Assembly: GCA_021799275.1 (NCBI GenBank)
Contig: JAJZAT010000002.1
Coordinates: 127,293-191,292 of the forward strand
Direction of reading: 5' to 3'
DNA from: Bacillota bacterium
Lineage (GTDB): Bacteria; Bacillota; Sulfobacillia; JAJZYS01; JAJYTV01
DNA length: 64,000 nucleotides
The number at the start of each line of letters is the position of its first letter. The first letter of the stretch is position 1. The position numbers and the translations under genes are program-made. Of the stretch, positions 29,152-38,185 are shown piece after piece. Below the pieces are notes generated by a model, which was not told where the DNA came from, did not search any database, and saw only the letters and a list, made by a program, of their open reading frames with translations.

Positions 29152-29224
29152 CGAACTCTTCCGTGCGGCCTCGCGCGATTCCTTCCGTTTGCAAAAGAAT
29201 TTGCTCACAAGGGCCGGTCGGCCG

Positions 29225-30283
29225 TCAGGCCGGCCCCGCCTGCGGTCCGCCATGCCGCGGTCTGAGCGCCGTCGCCGCCTTTTTGACGTCCTGCTCCAGG
29301 CGGCCGAGATCCGACACGAGAGCGGCGGCGTCGCGCAGCCCCGCGCCGCCTGCCCATCCCTGCAGCGGCTCAAGTGCCTCGGCGTTGCGTTGCCGCAGCG
29401 CCGCCAGCGCAGCGTCGAGGGTGCCGCCCGCGGCGGACCCCGGCTGCTCAACCTCCCGGACGAATGCCCGCACCGCCGCGCCTGCCGCCTCCAGCGGCCG
29501 ACGCGCCATCGGCTGCAGCACCTGCCGCTCCCCGTCGCGCAGGCTGCGACCCATGCCCCGCACCTCGATGGCGACGCGCCCGAGCGCGGCGAACGCGATC
29601 TCGAGCCGGCTCGCGTCCTTCGCTCGTCCGCGGCGCAGCGGGTTGAGGCGCAGGCTCTGCCGCGCCAGGGTGACAGCCGCCTGGGCCTCGCCCGCCTGAC
29701 GCACAAGCGCAAGCACGCGGTCCGGCTTCGGCGGCTCCCGATCGGACGCGAGGGCGTGCAGTTCCCGCTCGATGGCCCTGCCCAGCGCCGCCACGGCCTG
29801 CAGGGCCGAAGGCGTCGGGTCGGGCGGCCAGACGAACGCCTGCACGAGCACGCCGATCATCGCCCCGAGGACGGTCTCCATGAGGCGCGCCGCCGCATAC
29901 TCCGGCTTGCCGCCGAGCGCCAGCACGAGGAGGCCCGAGACGCCCACCTGCGAGGCGGCGCGGGCGCGGAAGCCGAGCAGGCTCGAGACGGCCATGCCGA
30001 GGAATACGAGCAGGGCAACGGCCACGGCGCTCGCCTTGAGAAAGTGCACGAGCGACAGGCTGAGGGCGATGCCGAGCACGACGCCGAGGATGCGCTGGGC
30101 CCCGAAGGCGAGCGTCTCGTAGACGGTCACCTGCAGGGAGAGGATGGCGGCGAGCGACGCGAAGTACGGCTGATGGCTGCCGAAGGTGAGCACCGCGAGC
30201 CACCAGGAGAGACCGGCCGCGAGGGCCGCCTTGGCCGGCGGGATGGCACGGACCGAGAGTTCGCGCAGAGGCTGGGCGTTCAT
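29225..30283 (-). CDS. FUSC-family (aromatic acid exporter-like) membrane protein
   Basis: A 352-residue membrane protein. Residues 1-160 hold about five or six hydrophobic helices (AALAAGLSWWLAVLTFG, GVVLGIALSLSLVHFL, AVALLVFLGMAVSSLLG) ending with VLVQAFVWPP, and the rest is a cytoplasmic helical domain. This resembles half-size FUSC/ArAE proteins thought to export aromatic or organic acids. I start it at the ATG at 30283, downstream of the corA stop; a GTG-led form from 30355 would overlap that gene. A link to germination or fatty-acid metabolism is not evident. Confidence 0.7.
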   Translation of the reverse strand: MNAQPLRELSVRAIPPAKAALAAGLSWWLAVLTFGSHQPYFASLAAILSLQVTVYETLAFGAQRILGVVLGIALSLSLVHFLKASAVAVALLVFLGMAVSSLLGFRARAASQVGVSGLLVLALGGKPEYAAARLMETVLGAMIGVLVQAFVWPPDPTPSALQAVAALGRAIERELHALASDREPPKPDRVLALVRQAGEAQAAVTLARQSLRLNPLRRGRAKDASRLEIAFAALGRVAIEVRGMGRSLRDGERQVLQPMARRPLEAAGAAVRAFVREVEQPGSAAGGTLDAALAALRQRNAEALEPLQGWAGGAGLRDAAALVSDLGRLEQDVKKAATALRPRHGGPQAGPA

Positions 30284-30342
30284 GCCCCTAAGGTGCCGCC
30301 GGACGGGCCGTCGAATGCTCTCCCGCCCCACGGCGATGCCCT

Positions 30343-31230
30343 TCAGCGCAACCACCTGCGCCGCGCTGCCCAGCCGAGCGTCAGGCCCGTCAGGACCACC
30401 ATCAGCCCGAGCGACCAGGCGTAGCCCCGCGGCCAGCCGTACTCCGGGATGTGGAAGTTCATGCCGTAGATCGATGCGATCAGGGTCGACGGCAGAAAGA
30501 GGAGCGAGACGATCGTCAGCACCTGCATGACGTGCGTCATCTCGTTCGACTGGACCGAGGTGTACGCCTCGACCGTCTCGCCGAGCGACTCGCGCACCGC
30601 CTCGATGTCGGCGTAGGCACCGGCGATCCGCCGTCCGATCTCGCGGCCGTGGCGCTCCGCCTCACCGCCCCACTGCTCCGGCAGTTCGCCGTCGAGCACG
30701 GCGAAGATGGCCTGAGCGCGCTGGACGGCCTGCCGCAAGGCGAACGCCCGCCTGCGGACGCGGTACGTGGCGTGGCCGAGCCCCCGCTGTGGTCCGACCA
30801 GAACGCGCTGCGCCACCTGCTCGGCCGCGCCCACCGTCTCCTCGCTTTCGGCGAGGTAACCGGAGACGATGGTCTCCCATGCCTGCCAGAAGGCCTCCTG
30901 CGGGCTCGCAAGAGCCTCGGCCGTCTCCAGCAGATCGCGCGCCGCGGGGGACTCCTCCCGCGCGAAGACGTAGAGCCGCGTCGGCAGGCAAAGCAGCGCG
31001 AAGGGCGCGGCGTCCCGCCGCTGTGCGATCTCAAGGGCCCTCAGGGCCACGCGCCCTTCGCGCACCCGCACCTCGACGCGGCTCGCGCCGCTCAGCACCT
31101 CGAGGTCGTCGCGGCCGCCGCGGCCGTGCAGAAGCTCCCGCAGGTCCTCAAGCCCGAGCAGCGGATACCAGACGATCTCGCCCCGCCCGCCCGGGAGGTC
31201 CCGGCGAGCGACCGGCGCCGGTCCCGTCAT
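30343..31230 (-). CDS. CorA-like divalent cation transporter coupled to gerACB
   Basis: A 295-residue CorA-family protein: a long helical cytoplasmic region (to about 230), then two C-terminal transmembrane helices around the signature YGMNF and the periplasmic loop HIPEYGWPRGY. CorA channels carry Mg2+, Co2+ or Ni2+ as pentamers. The C-terminal arginines after the last helix are typical. The ATG at 31230 overlaps the gerB stop (ATGA), so this gene is the fourth member of the germination operon. A role in ion movement during germination or sporulation is inferred only from that coupling. Confidence 0.87.
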   Translation of the reverse strand: MTGPAPVARRDLPGGRGEIVWYPLLGLEDLRELLHGRGGRDDLEVLSGASRVEVRVREGRVALRALEIAQRRDAAPFALLCLPTRLYVFAREESPAARDLLETAEALASPQEAFWQAWETIVSGYLAESEETVGAAEQVAQRVLVGPQRGLGHATYRVRRRAFALRQAVQRAQAIFAVLDGELPEQWGGEAERHGREIGRRIAGAYADIEAVRESLGETVEAYTSVQSNEMTHVMQVLTIVSLLFLPSTLIASIYGMNFHIPEYGWPRGYAWSLGLMVVLTGLTLGWAARRRWLR

Positions 31231-32324
31231 CCGCCAGCCACCTCGGGCCTGCGCCGTGTCAGCAGGTAGGCGATGAGGAGCCAGCTCAGGAAGACGACGA
31301 CCACGGCCGGCGTCAATACGTTGCGCAGCGTCGTCTCGATCACCGCTTCCGGCCCGCCGAAGGCCGCATAGACCAAAGCGACGACCGTCGCGACGAAGGC
31401 CAGCATGGGCCTTCGCTTCTGGCTGCCGATCGCGACGCAGGTGTATTCTGTCGCCGCCCAGAGATGGACCGCCGCGAAGGTGAGAACGAAGGCGCTCCAG
31501 CTCAGCACGACGATGAGACCGATCCTGTTGAGGACGAAGCTGTGCAACACCAGGGTGCGCAAGGCAGCGACCACGGGCCAGAGCTGTGTCAGGACGTAGC
31601 CGGGCCCTCCGGTCGCCACGGCCGACACGTACGCGATGATGTCGAGCAGGCTGAGAACCAGCGCGCCGACCATGGCCGCCGGCATCCTGTGCGCCGGCCG
31701 ATGCGCCGGCAGGAAGGTGACGATGGTGGTGATGCCCGCGTAGAGCACGACGCTGTCGAAGGCACCGCGCAGGATCGGCGCTGCGCGCAGGTTGGGCCCC
31801 GGCAGCACCGAGGCCAGCTGCTCGGATCTCGCGAGCAGGAGGACGAATGCGCCGAGGGCGAGCAGGGCGGCGAAGACGAAGCTCACGTACACCGTGCGGG
31901 CCAGGCCCTGGATGCGATGGCGCGCCGCGGTGAACGCGGCGAGGCCGATGATGATGCCGATGGTGACGCGCGATCCTCCAGGCAGGATGACGGCGGCTGC
32001 CATCGAGGTGTACTGCTGGATGACGGCGCCAGCGAGCATCAGCTCGAAGAGCGCGAGCAGCAGGAGCCATGCCCTGCCCAAGGCGCCTGCCCGCATGGCC
32101 AGCGCGAGTGGCAGGTTGCGCTCGTCGAGCCGCCGCAAGCGCCTGGCGATCAGCGCCGTCCAGGCGATCGCCGCGAGCGAGATGAGCAAGAGCGCCAGAA
32201 TGCCGGCACGTCCGGCGTCGGCGACCAGGAGGCGCGGGACGGTGCCGACGCCGGCGGCGAAGGATCCTGCCGTCGTGAGCACGGCGATTTCCGCACCACC
32301 GATGCTGCCCTCGGAAGCCGTCAT
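31227..32324 (-). CDS. gerB: spore germination receptor subunit B (GerAB-type permease)
   Basis: A 365-residue integral membrane protein of the amino acid/polyamine permease superfamily with about ten helices, corresponding to GerAB/Spore_permease. These subunits bind the germinant in the spore inner membrane. Visible helices include ILALLLISLAAIAWTALI, TIGIIIGLAAFTAA and VVVVFLSWLLIAYLL. It overlaps gerC by four bases at its start and the corA-like gene by four at its end. Confidence 0.88.
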   Translation of the reverse strand: MTASEGSIGGAEIAVLTTAGSFAAGVGTVPRLLVADAGRAGILALLLISLAAIAWTALIARRLRRLDERNLPLALAMRAGALGRAWLLLLALFELMLAGAVIQQYTSMAAAVILPGGSRVTIGIIIGLAAFTAARHRIQGLARTVYVSFVFAALLALGAFVLLLARSEQLASVLPGPNLRAAPILRGAFDSVVLYAGITTIVTFLPAHRPAHRMPAAMVGALVLSLLDIIAYVSAVATGGPGYVLTQLWPVVAALRTLVLHSFVLNRIGLIVVLSWSAFVLTFAAVHLWAATEYTCVAIGSQKRRPMLAFVATVVALVYAAFGGPEAVIETTLRNVLTPAVVVVFLSWLLIAYLLTRRRPEVAGG

Positions 32325-33430
32325 ACGGCGATGCCCTGGTTCGGCAGGTTCACGTGCACCCGGACCTCCACGACAGCGTGCCGGAGTGCCTGGGACATGT
32401 CGCCCAGCGCCAGGTATGCCTCCGGGTTGGCCAGATAGAGCGCCTGGCCGAAGTAGAAGGCGTCGACGCCCGCCTTCTGCGCACGGGCGATCGTGGTCGT
32501 GAGCTGAGCCGCGAGGGCCTTGGCGCAGGACTGCCGGACGACCGCGAGGGCCCGGGGGGTCATGTGCAAAACCCGCTCGGGGCGCTGCGCAACGAGCCCC
32601 TCATAATTCAGGGTGACCCGGACGTGCAGCCGCCTGTCGCTCGCGATCACCGCCCTGCGCGTCACCTTGGCCCGAAGGCTGCGCACGCTCGCGTGCCCGA
32701 GCGGCGTCGGGAAGTCCAAGGCGCCCTTGCCGAGCTTGCCGCGCAGGGCCATCACGCTCTCGGTCTCCACAGGCGTGAAGACGAACGGCGGCTGCCCCCG
32801 CCGCAAGGCGGCGACACGGTTGATGTCGATGGTGCCGTCACTGGACTTCGCCACCGGCACGACGGCGACGCCGGAGGGCGACGCGAGGTCGGCCTCCACG
32901 CGCCACGCCGGCACGCCGTAGTCGACGGCCTGGCAGCCCTGGCAGTTGAAGTGCGTGCTGTAGAAGAAGGCGGGCAGCCGCTCCTGCATCGGCGGCGGCG
33001 TCAGGAGATTTTCCGCGGGGCCGTCGGCCAGCATGAACCATTCGGTGTGGTCCGTCTCGCCGATGCGCTGCTCCTCCGCGATCAGCCGGTCGCGCAGGAG
33101 GGGCGGCAGGTCGGCCGCGAGGATCAGCACGTGCATCTGCCCAAGGTAGATGTCACGGCTCGTCTGGTTCTCCATCTGGCTGATCGCGGCGTCGAAGCTC
33201 TGCGCGGCGGCCTGCACGGAGTAGAACTCGTTGCCGCCGCCGGAGCTGCCGCTCAGCGACTGCGGACTCGGAATCTCGAGCGAGTACTTGATCTTGTCCT
33301 GTCCCGCCTTGTCCGCGGCGACGCCGAGGACGAGCGCGCGGTCGTCGATCGGCTTGATGCCGGCACCCACGCCACAGCCGGCCAGTGGCAGGGCGGCGAG
33401 CGCCAGGGCGATCAAACGGCGCGCCCTCAT
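32321..33430 (-). CDS. gerC: spore germination receptor subunit C (GerAC-type lipoprotein)
   Basis: A 369-residue lipoprotein of the germinant receptor. From the ATG at 33430, which overlaps the gerA stop, the signal MRARRLIALALAALPLAGC carries a lipobox LAGC with Cys19. The GerAC features IDDRALVLGVAADKAGQDKI, YLGQMHVLILAADL and the C-terminal AQKAGVDAFYFGQALY are seen. It stands outside the inner spore membrane beside the A and B subunits. The order A-C-B differs from the Bacillus A-B-C order but is seen in other lineages. Confidence 0.9.
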   Translation of the reverse strand: MRARRLIALALAALPLAGCGVGAGIKPIDDRALVLGVAADKAGQDKIKYSLEIPSPQSLSGSSGGGNEFYSVQAAAQSFDAAISQMENQTSRDIYLGQMHVLILAADLPPLLRDRLIAEEQRIGETDHTEWFMLADGPAENLLTPPPMQERLPAFFYSTHFNCQGCQAVDYGVPAWRVEADLASPSGVAVVPVAKSSDGTIDINRVAALRRGQPPFVFTPVETESVMALRGKLGKGALDFPTPLGHASVRSLRAKVTRRAVIASDRRLHVRVTLNYEGLVAQRPERVLHMTPRALAVVRQSCAKALAAQLTTTIARAQKAGVDAFYFGQALYLANPEAYLALGDMSQALRHAVVEVRVHVNLPNQGIAV

Positions 33431-34995
33431 CGGCCCATCGCCCGGCTGAGCCAATGCAGGCCGAGCCCATCCGCGAGCGACTTGCGGTCACCTCGCCGCA
33501 TCGGACCGAGCGTCCGGGTGGGCAAGCGCACCAACGAGTCCTGCATTTCCGACGCCGGACTCGGCACGAGCGGCGCAAGGTAGGGTCTCCCCGCCGCCTC
33601 GAGCGACGCCAGGCTGGCGACGACGGCGAAGCTCAGGGCGATGATGCCGAGCATGCCCCACAAGGCCGCCACGAAAGCCATCGGCCAGAGCAGGATCCGC
33701 CAGACCGAGGTGATCTCGAACGACGGCGCGGTGAAGTCGGCCACGGCCGCGATCGTGGCGATGACGATCATGAGGTCGGAGATGAGCCCCGCCTTGACGA
33801 GCGCCGTCCCGACCACGATGGCGCCGACGGTGCCAAGCGTGGCGTTCATCTGCGACGGCATACGCAAGGCGGCCTCGCGCAGGAACTCCACGATGATGAA
33901 CATGATCACTACCTCGATGATCGGCGAGAACGGGACCCCTTCGCGGGAGCCGGCAACGACGATGGCGAGGCGCGTCGGCATGAGATCCGGGTCGACGGTG
34001 GTGGCGGCGACGTAGAGGGCCGGCAGGTAAAGCGCCGTGAGGGTCGCGAGAAAGCGCAGGACACGGACGTAGCTCGCTTCCCAGAACGTCATCATGTAGT
34101 CCTGCATCGTGCGGTAGAAGTCGCCGAGCGTGGATGGATAGATCGCGACGGTCGGATCCCCGTGCATGAGGATCAGCATGCGCCCCGAGAGTACGGCGCG
34201 CGTGGCCTCGTCGACGCGCTGCGTCATGCGCAGCTGCGGGAAGAGCGAGTACGGCCGCTGCTCGAGAAGGCCCGCGACGGTCGCGATGACCTGCACGTCC
34301 TTCGGCTCGGCCTCCGCGATCGTGTCCTGCACGAACGTGACGAGTTCCGGGGCGGTGACCCCCTCGAGATGGATCACCGCCACCTGCGTCTTCGTCTCCG
34401 AGCCCATCGCGCGGTGCCAGACCTTGAGCTTCGGGCTGCGCACGCGATCGCGGATCAGCGCGAGATTGCTCTTGATGTCCTCGATGAAGCCGACCTGCGG
34501 CCCCATCACCGACTGCTCGACCTTCGGCGCGCCGAGGCTGCGCTCGGGAATCTTCTTGAGGTCGAAGGAGAGCGCTCCGGGCGTGCCGTCGATGAAGAGC
34601 AGCACGTGGCCGTCGACGAACTCGTCCGTCACCTTGGACCACGTCTTGACATGCTTGTAGACGAGATCCGGCAGCACCGCCTGCGCCAGCGCCCCGAGAT
34701 CGCCCAGGACGGAGGCCGGAGCCACCTGCACAGGCTGCACGAGCTCGCGCTCGACCTCCTCGCGGTCGATGGCGCCACCGTAGTAGACCAGCGTGGCCTT
34801 GCGACCGGACAGGCTCAGCTGGCGGCTGACCGCCGGGAAGGTATCGAGGTAGTTGGCCTTCAGCCACTGCTCGTTCGCCTCAAGGCTTGGCGCGACCGTA
34901 TCCGAGATGCCGCCGCCCAGCCAGCCCCCCAGATCCTGCAGCATCTCCTTGCTGTGCTGCTCGAGGTCCTTGAGGACCTGCTTGCTCGAGGCCAC
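33427..34995 (-). CDS. gerA: spore germination receptor subunit A (GerAA-type)
   Basis: A 522-residue GerA-family protein: N-terminal soluble domain (about 1-260) and a membrane domain with several helices. Typical stretches are KVEQSVMGPQVGFIEDIKSN, LEQRPYSLFPQLRMTQR, DGTPGALSF and VPFSPIIEVVIMFIIVEFLR. The start is GTG at 34995 with AGGAGG about eight bases ahead. It leads the gerA-gerC-gerB-corA operon. The presence of this receptor is the best evidence that the organism makes endospores. Confidence 0.93.
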   Translation of the reverse strand: MASSKQVLKDLEQHSKEMLQDLGGWLGGGISDTVAPSLEANEQWLKANYLDTFPAVSRQLSLSGRKATLVYYGGAIDREEVERELVQPVQVAPASVLGDLGALAQAVLPDLVYKHVKTWSKVTDEFVDGHVLLFIDGTPGALSFDLKKIPERSLGAPKVEQSVMGPQVGFIEDIKSNLALIRDRVRSPKLKVWHRAMGSETKTQVAVIHLEGVTAPELVTFVQDTIAEAEPKDVQVIATVAGLLEQRPYSLFPQLRMTQRVDEATRAVLSGRMLILMHGDPTVAIYPSTLGDFYRTMQDYMMTFWEASYVRVLRFLATLTALYLPALYVAATTVDPDLMPTRLAIVVAGSREGVPFSPIIEVVIMFIIVEFLREAALRMPSQMNATLGTVGAIVVGTALVKAGLISDLMIVIATIAAVADFTAPSFEITSVWRILLWPMAFVAALWGMLGIIALSFAVVASLASLEAAGRPYLAPLVPSPASEMQDSLVRLPTRTLGPMRRGDRKSLADGLGLHWLSRAMGR

Positions 34996-35115
34996 GACGA
35001 CCACCTCCTGCCTCGAGTAGGCTTCGATGCCGGGCCACCCTTCTATGCGCCGCGTGCCGGGCGCGGCTACACTGGAATGGTGTCCCGGGTCTTCAGCCTC
35101 CACGAGGGAGTGGTC

Positions 35116-36147
35116 TTGTTGCAGCCTGACGACATCGTGCGCGACCTGATGGACCTGCTCGCGGTTCCTTCCCCGACCGGCCATGCCGAACGGGCGGCCG
35201 ATCTTTGCGCGCAGAAGCTCGAGAGCGTCGGTCTCTCCGTCACGCGCAGCGCCCGCGGCGCCGTGATCGCCAAGATCGCGGGCACGGGCCATGGGCGCCC
35301 GCGGGCGCTCACCGCGCACGTCGACACCCTCGCGGCCGTCGTCGCCGAAATCATGGCGGACGGACGGCTGCGCCTGAGCCCGGTCGGCAGCCTGCCGGCC
35401 CCTTCCTGCGACGGGGCCTACGTCGAGGTCTGGACCGGGGCGGGTCCGATCGGCGGCACCATCCTGCCCGAATGCGCGTCGACGCACGTCTTCGGCCCGC
35501 GCTACGAAGAGCAGAAGCGGACCTGGCACGAGATGCGCCTTCGCCTGGACCGCAGCGTCCAGAGCCGTGAGGACGCGTTCGCCGCCGGCGTGCGCCCAGG
35601 CGACTTCGTCGTCCTCGATCCTCGCGCGCAGGTCACGCCGAGCGGCTTCGTCAAGTCCCGCTTCCTCGACGACAAGGCCTGCGCGGCGATCCTCCTCGCC
35701 GCAGCCCGCGAGGTCGCCGAGGGCCCGGCGCCCAAGCAGACGACATATCTCCACTTCAGCGTGTACGAGGAAGTCGGGCAAGGCGCGCCGGCCGGGATCC
35801 CCGAGGACGTCGACGAGATCGTCGCGGTCGACATGGCGGCGGTCGGAGCGGGACAGGCGTCGGACGAGCACCACGTCACGATCTGCGCCAAGGACAGCGG
35901 CGGCCCCTACGACTTCCGCGTGCGGCAGCGCCTCGTCGCACTGGCCGAGGCCGAGGGCCTCCCGTACGTCCAGGACGTCTATCCGTACTATTCCTCGGAC
36001 GCTACCGCCGCGGCCCGCAGCGGGCGCGACGTGCGCATCGGCCTCATCGGTCCGGGCGTCGACGCGAGCCACACCCACGAGCGCACGCACGAGGACGCTC
36101 TCCTGGCCACGGCGCGCCTCGCGGTCGCCTATCTGCGCGAAGCCTGA
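35116..36147 (+). CDS. M42-family metallo-aminopeptidase
   Basis: A 343-residue M42 peptidase (glutamyl aminopeptidase/endoglucanase M fold), a cytosolic two-metal enzyme that trims peptides. Metal and catalytic residues are readable in TAHVDTLAA, SRFLDDKACAA, SVYEEVGQGAP, VAVDMAA and SHTHERTHED. I choose TTG at 35116 because GAGGGAG lies just upstream; an ATG at 35077 has no ribosome binding site. It is divergent from gerA and ends at a clear terminator. Confidence 0.87.
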   Translation: MLQPDDIVRDLMDLLAVPSPTGHAERAADLCAQKLESVGLSVTRSARGAVIAKIAGTGHGRPRALTAHVDTLAAVVAEIMADGRLRLSPVGSLPAPSCDGAYVEVWTGAGPIGGTILPECASTHVFGPRYEEQKRTWHEMRLRLDRSVQSREDAFAAGVRPGDFVVLDPRAQVTPSGFVKSRFLDDKACAAILLAAAREVAEGPAPKQTTYLHFSVYEEVGQGAPAGIPEDVDEIVAVDMAAVGAGQASDEHHVTICAKDSGGPYDFRVRQRLVALAEAEGLPYVQDVYPYYSSDATAAARSGRDVRIGLIGPGVDASHTHERTHEDALLATARLAVAYLREA

Positions 36148-36162
36148 GCCGCAAAGACCTGG

Positions 36163-36189
36163 GGCCGGCCCTCCGCGGGCCGGCCTTTT
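36163..36189 (+). terminator. terminator of the M42 peptidase gene
   Basis: GGCCGGCCC (36163-36171) and GGGCCGGCC (36177-36185) enclose a TCCGC loop and are followed directly by TTTTCGCTT. It is four bases before the convergent permease stop, so it may also act on that side. Confidence 0.85.
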
Positions 36190-36192
36190 CGC

Positions 36193-37116
36193 TTAGGCGA
36201 ACTGGATGCGCGGATCCGCGAAGGCGTAGAGGACATCCGCGATCAGGCTGCCCAGGGCCGTCACCGCGGCGATGACCAGCACGAGGTAGCCCGCCGTGCC
36301 GTACTGGAGGCCCCACACCGCGCTGACCAGCGTGCTGCCGAGCCCTGTCATGGCGAAGACGAGCTCGATCGCCACGACGTTGTTGAACATCGTGGGCAGC
36401 GACATGCCCACCACCGTGATCACCGGCAGTGCGGCCGGCCGCAGAGCGTGGCGCCGCAGCACCTGCCGTTCCGAGAGCCCCTTCGCCCTGGCCGTGCGCA
36501 CGTAGTCCGAACGCAGGGCGTCCTCGATCGCCGCACGGAACAGGGTCGACCAGCTCGCGACCGTCGCGAGGACCAGCGTCAGCACCGGCAGGATCATGCG
36601 CAGCCACCAGCTCGCCACGCCCTGTCCGGCCGGCTGCGGGCCCGTGGCTGGCAGCCAGAGCAGCCAGTCCGCGAACCACCAGAGAAGCATCAGCCCCACC
36701 CAGAAGGACGGCAGCGTGTAGAGCGCGTAGGTGACGATGCCGAGCAGGCGGTCCAGGAAACTGCCGCGCAGGCGCGCCTGCAGGCTCGCGACGCCGAGCG
36801 CCACAAAGAGTGCGATGCCGCCGGCGATGCCGAGCAGTTCGAGCGTCGGCACCGTGACGGCGCCAAGGCCGCGCAGCTCCGCCGGCGACAGGAGGACGCC
36901 GAGCCAGCGCAGGTATTGGACGGGGAGCGGCTGGTCGATGCCGAGGAGGCGGGTCAGCTGGCGAACGCGCTCGGGCGTCGCCTGCCGGCCGAGCATCTCT
37001 TGCGCGAGATTGCCCGGCATGGCGTGCACCAGGGCGAACGTCACCAGGCTGACGCCGAGAAGGGTCAGGACGACCTGCATGAGGCGGCCCGCCAGGTAGC
37101 CGAGGAGCCCCTTCAC
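36193..37116 (-). CDS. peptide/nickel ABC transporter permease, DppB-like
   Basis: A 307-residue permease with about six helices and the DppB/OppB N-terminal signature GRLMQVVLTLLGVSLVTFAL. The EAA-type cytoplasmic loop is AAIEDALRSDYVRTARAKGL. The GTG start overlaps the dppC-like stop (GTGA). It forms the transmembrane pore with the next protein. No ATPase or solute-binding protein gene is adjacent; the oppDF pair at 9156-11143 is a plausible energising partner. Confidence 0.88.
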   Translation of the reverse strand: MKGLLGYLAGRLMQVVLTLLGVSLVTFALVHAMPGNLAQEMLGRQATPERVRQLTRLLGIDQPLPVQYLRWLGVLLSPAELRGLGAVTVPTLELLGIAGGIALFVALGVASLQARLRGSFLDRLLGIVTYALYTLPSFWVGLMLLWWFADWLLWLPATGPQPAGQGVASWWLRMILPVLTLVLATVASWSTLFRAAIEDALRSDYVRTARAKGLSERQVLRRHALRPAALPVITVVGMSLPTMFNNVVAIELVFAMTGLGSTLVSAVWGLQYGTAGYLVLVIAAVTALGSLIADVLYAFADPRIQFA

Positions 37117-38015
37117 GACGCCGCCTCCCGTCCGCGCAGCTCGGCCTGCGGGTTGAAGGCGGCACGCAGGCCCTCGCCGATCAGATAGACGGAGACGACC
37201 AGCAAGGCGAAAAGGGCGCCGGGCAGGACGATGAGCCACCACTGTCCCGCCAGAAGGGCGTCCTGGTTCTCGTAGATCATCGAACCCCAGTTCCACGGCG
37301 CTCCCATGCCGGCGCCAACGAACGACGCGATCGCCAGGACGAGCACGGCGTTCGTGAACTGGGTCTGGAAGGTCGCGACGAGCGCGTCGAAGAGGTTCGG
37401 CACGACATGCCGCAGGAGGATGCGCCATGGCTGCGACCCTTCCGCGCGCGCGGCCTCGATGAACGGCGTCACCCGCAGCGCCAGCGTTTCCGCCCGCATC
37501 ACCCGGGCCGTCAAAGGCCATGCCGTCAGGGCGAACACCAGGACGAGCAGGCCGATGTGGATGCCGAAAATGCTCTCGATCAGCAGGATCGCGACCACCT
37601 GGGGCACACCGAGCACGCCGTCCGCGACCCGCATCATGACACTGTCGAGGAATGGGCCGCCAAGGCCGCCAGCAATGCCCACCGCAACCCCCAGGGCGGT
37701 CGCGGCGAAAGCCGCGAGGAAGCCGCTCCAGATCGGCACCTGGCCCCCGAGCATCAACTGCCCAAGTTCGTTCTCCCCCAGGGCGTCGGTGCCGAGCGGA
37801 TAGGCGTGGCTCGGCGGCATGAACATCTGCGCGACGTTCACCGTGTTGACGTCCTTGTGGTAGAAGATCGGCGCGACGAACGCAAAGAGGAGCAGAAAGA
37901 GCAAGATGCCGAGCCCGCTCCAGACGAGCGGATGGTGCAATAGGCGCCTCCAGGGCGTCGATGGCCTCGTGGCCGTCGCCCTGGAAACGATGGTGGGCTG
38001 GGGACCGGCTAGCAC
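37113..38015 (-). CDS. peptide/nickel ABC transporter permease, DppC-like
   Basis: A 300-residue DppC/OppC-type permease, the second half of the pore. The N-terminal helix LGILLFLLLFAFVAPIFYH, the HAYPLGTDALGENELGQLM segment and the EAA loop ETLALRVTPFIEAARAEGSQ are typical. The GTG at 38015 has CGGAGG seven bases upstream, better than the GTG at 38042. It is the first gene of the permease pair. Substrate could be peptides or nickel. Confidence 0.88.
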   Translation of the reverse strand: MLAGPQPTIVSRATATRPSTPWRRLLHHPLVWSGLGILLFLLLFAFVAPIFYHKDVNTVNVAQMFMPPSHAYPLGTDALGENELGQLMLGGQVPIWSGFLAAFAATALGVAVGIAGGLGGPFLDSVMMRVADGVLGVPQVVAILLIESIFGIHIGLLVLVFALTAWPLTARVMRAETLALRVTPFIEAARAEGSQPWRILLRHVVPNLFDALVATFQTQFTNAVLVLAIASFVGAGMGAPWNWGSMIYENQDALLAGQWWLIVLPGALFALLVVSVYLIGEGLRAAFNPQAELRGREAAS

Positions 38016-38143
38016 AAGGTTGCCTCCGTTCCTTGACTTCACTTACAGCATGACGCTGCAATGCCATTTCCTTATCCTGCGGCAGACCCCTGCCGAGCGC
38101 GCCGGGCCGGCTCCGGCGGGCGCTGCGTCGACGCGCCGCGCGA

Positions 38144-38172
38144 AGACGCCGCCCCTCGGGCGGGCGGCGTCT
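38144..38172 (-). terminator. hairpin downstream of tpx
   Basis: AGACGCCGCCC (38144-38154) and GGGCGGCGTCT (38162-38172) form a perfect 11-bp stem with a seven-base loop, 13 bases past the tpx stop. On the minus strand only TTCGCG follows, so it is an imperfect intrinsic terminator. Confidence 0.65.
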
Positions 38173-38185
38173 CCGGGCAGAGGCA

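Noticed and set aside
35077-35115. ATG at 35077 as the start of the M42 peptidase.
   Set aside because: It has no ribosome binding site, and the TTG at 35116 has GAGGGAG at good distance and gives the usual family length.
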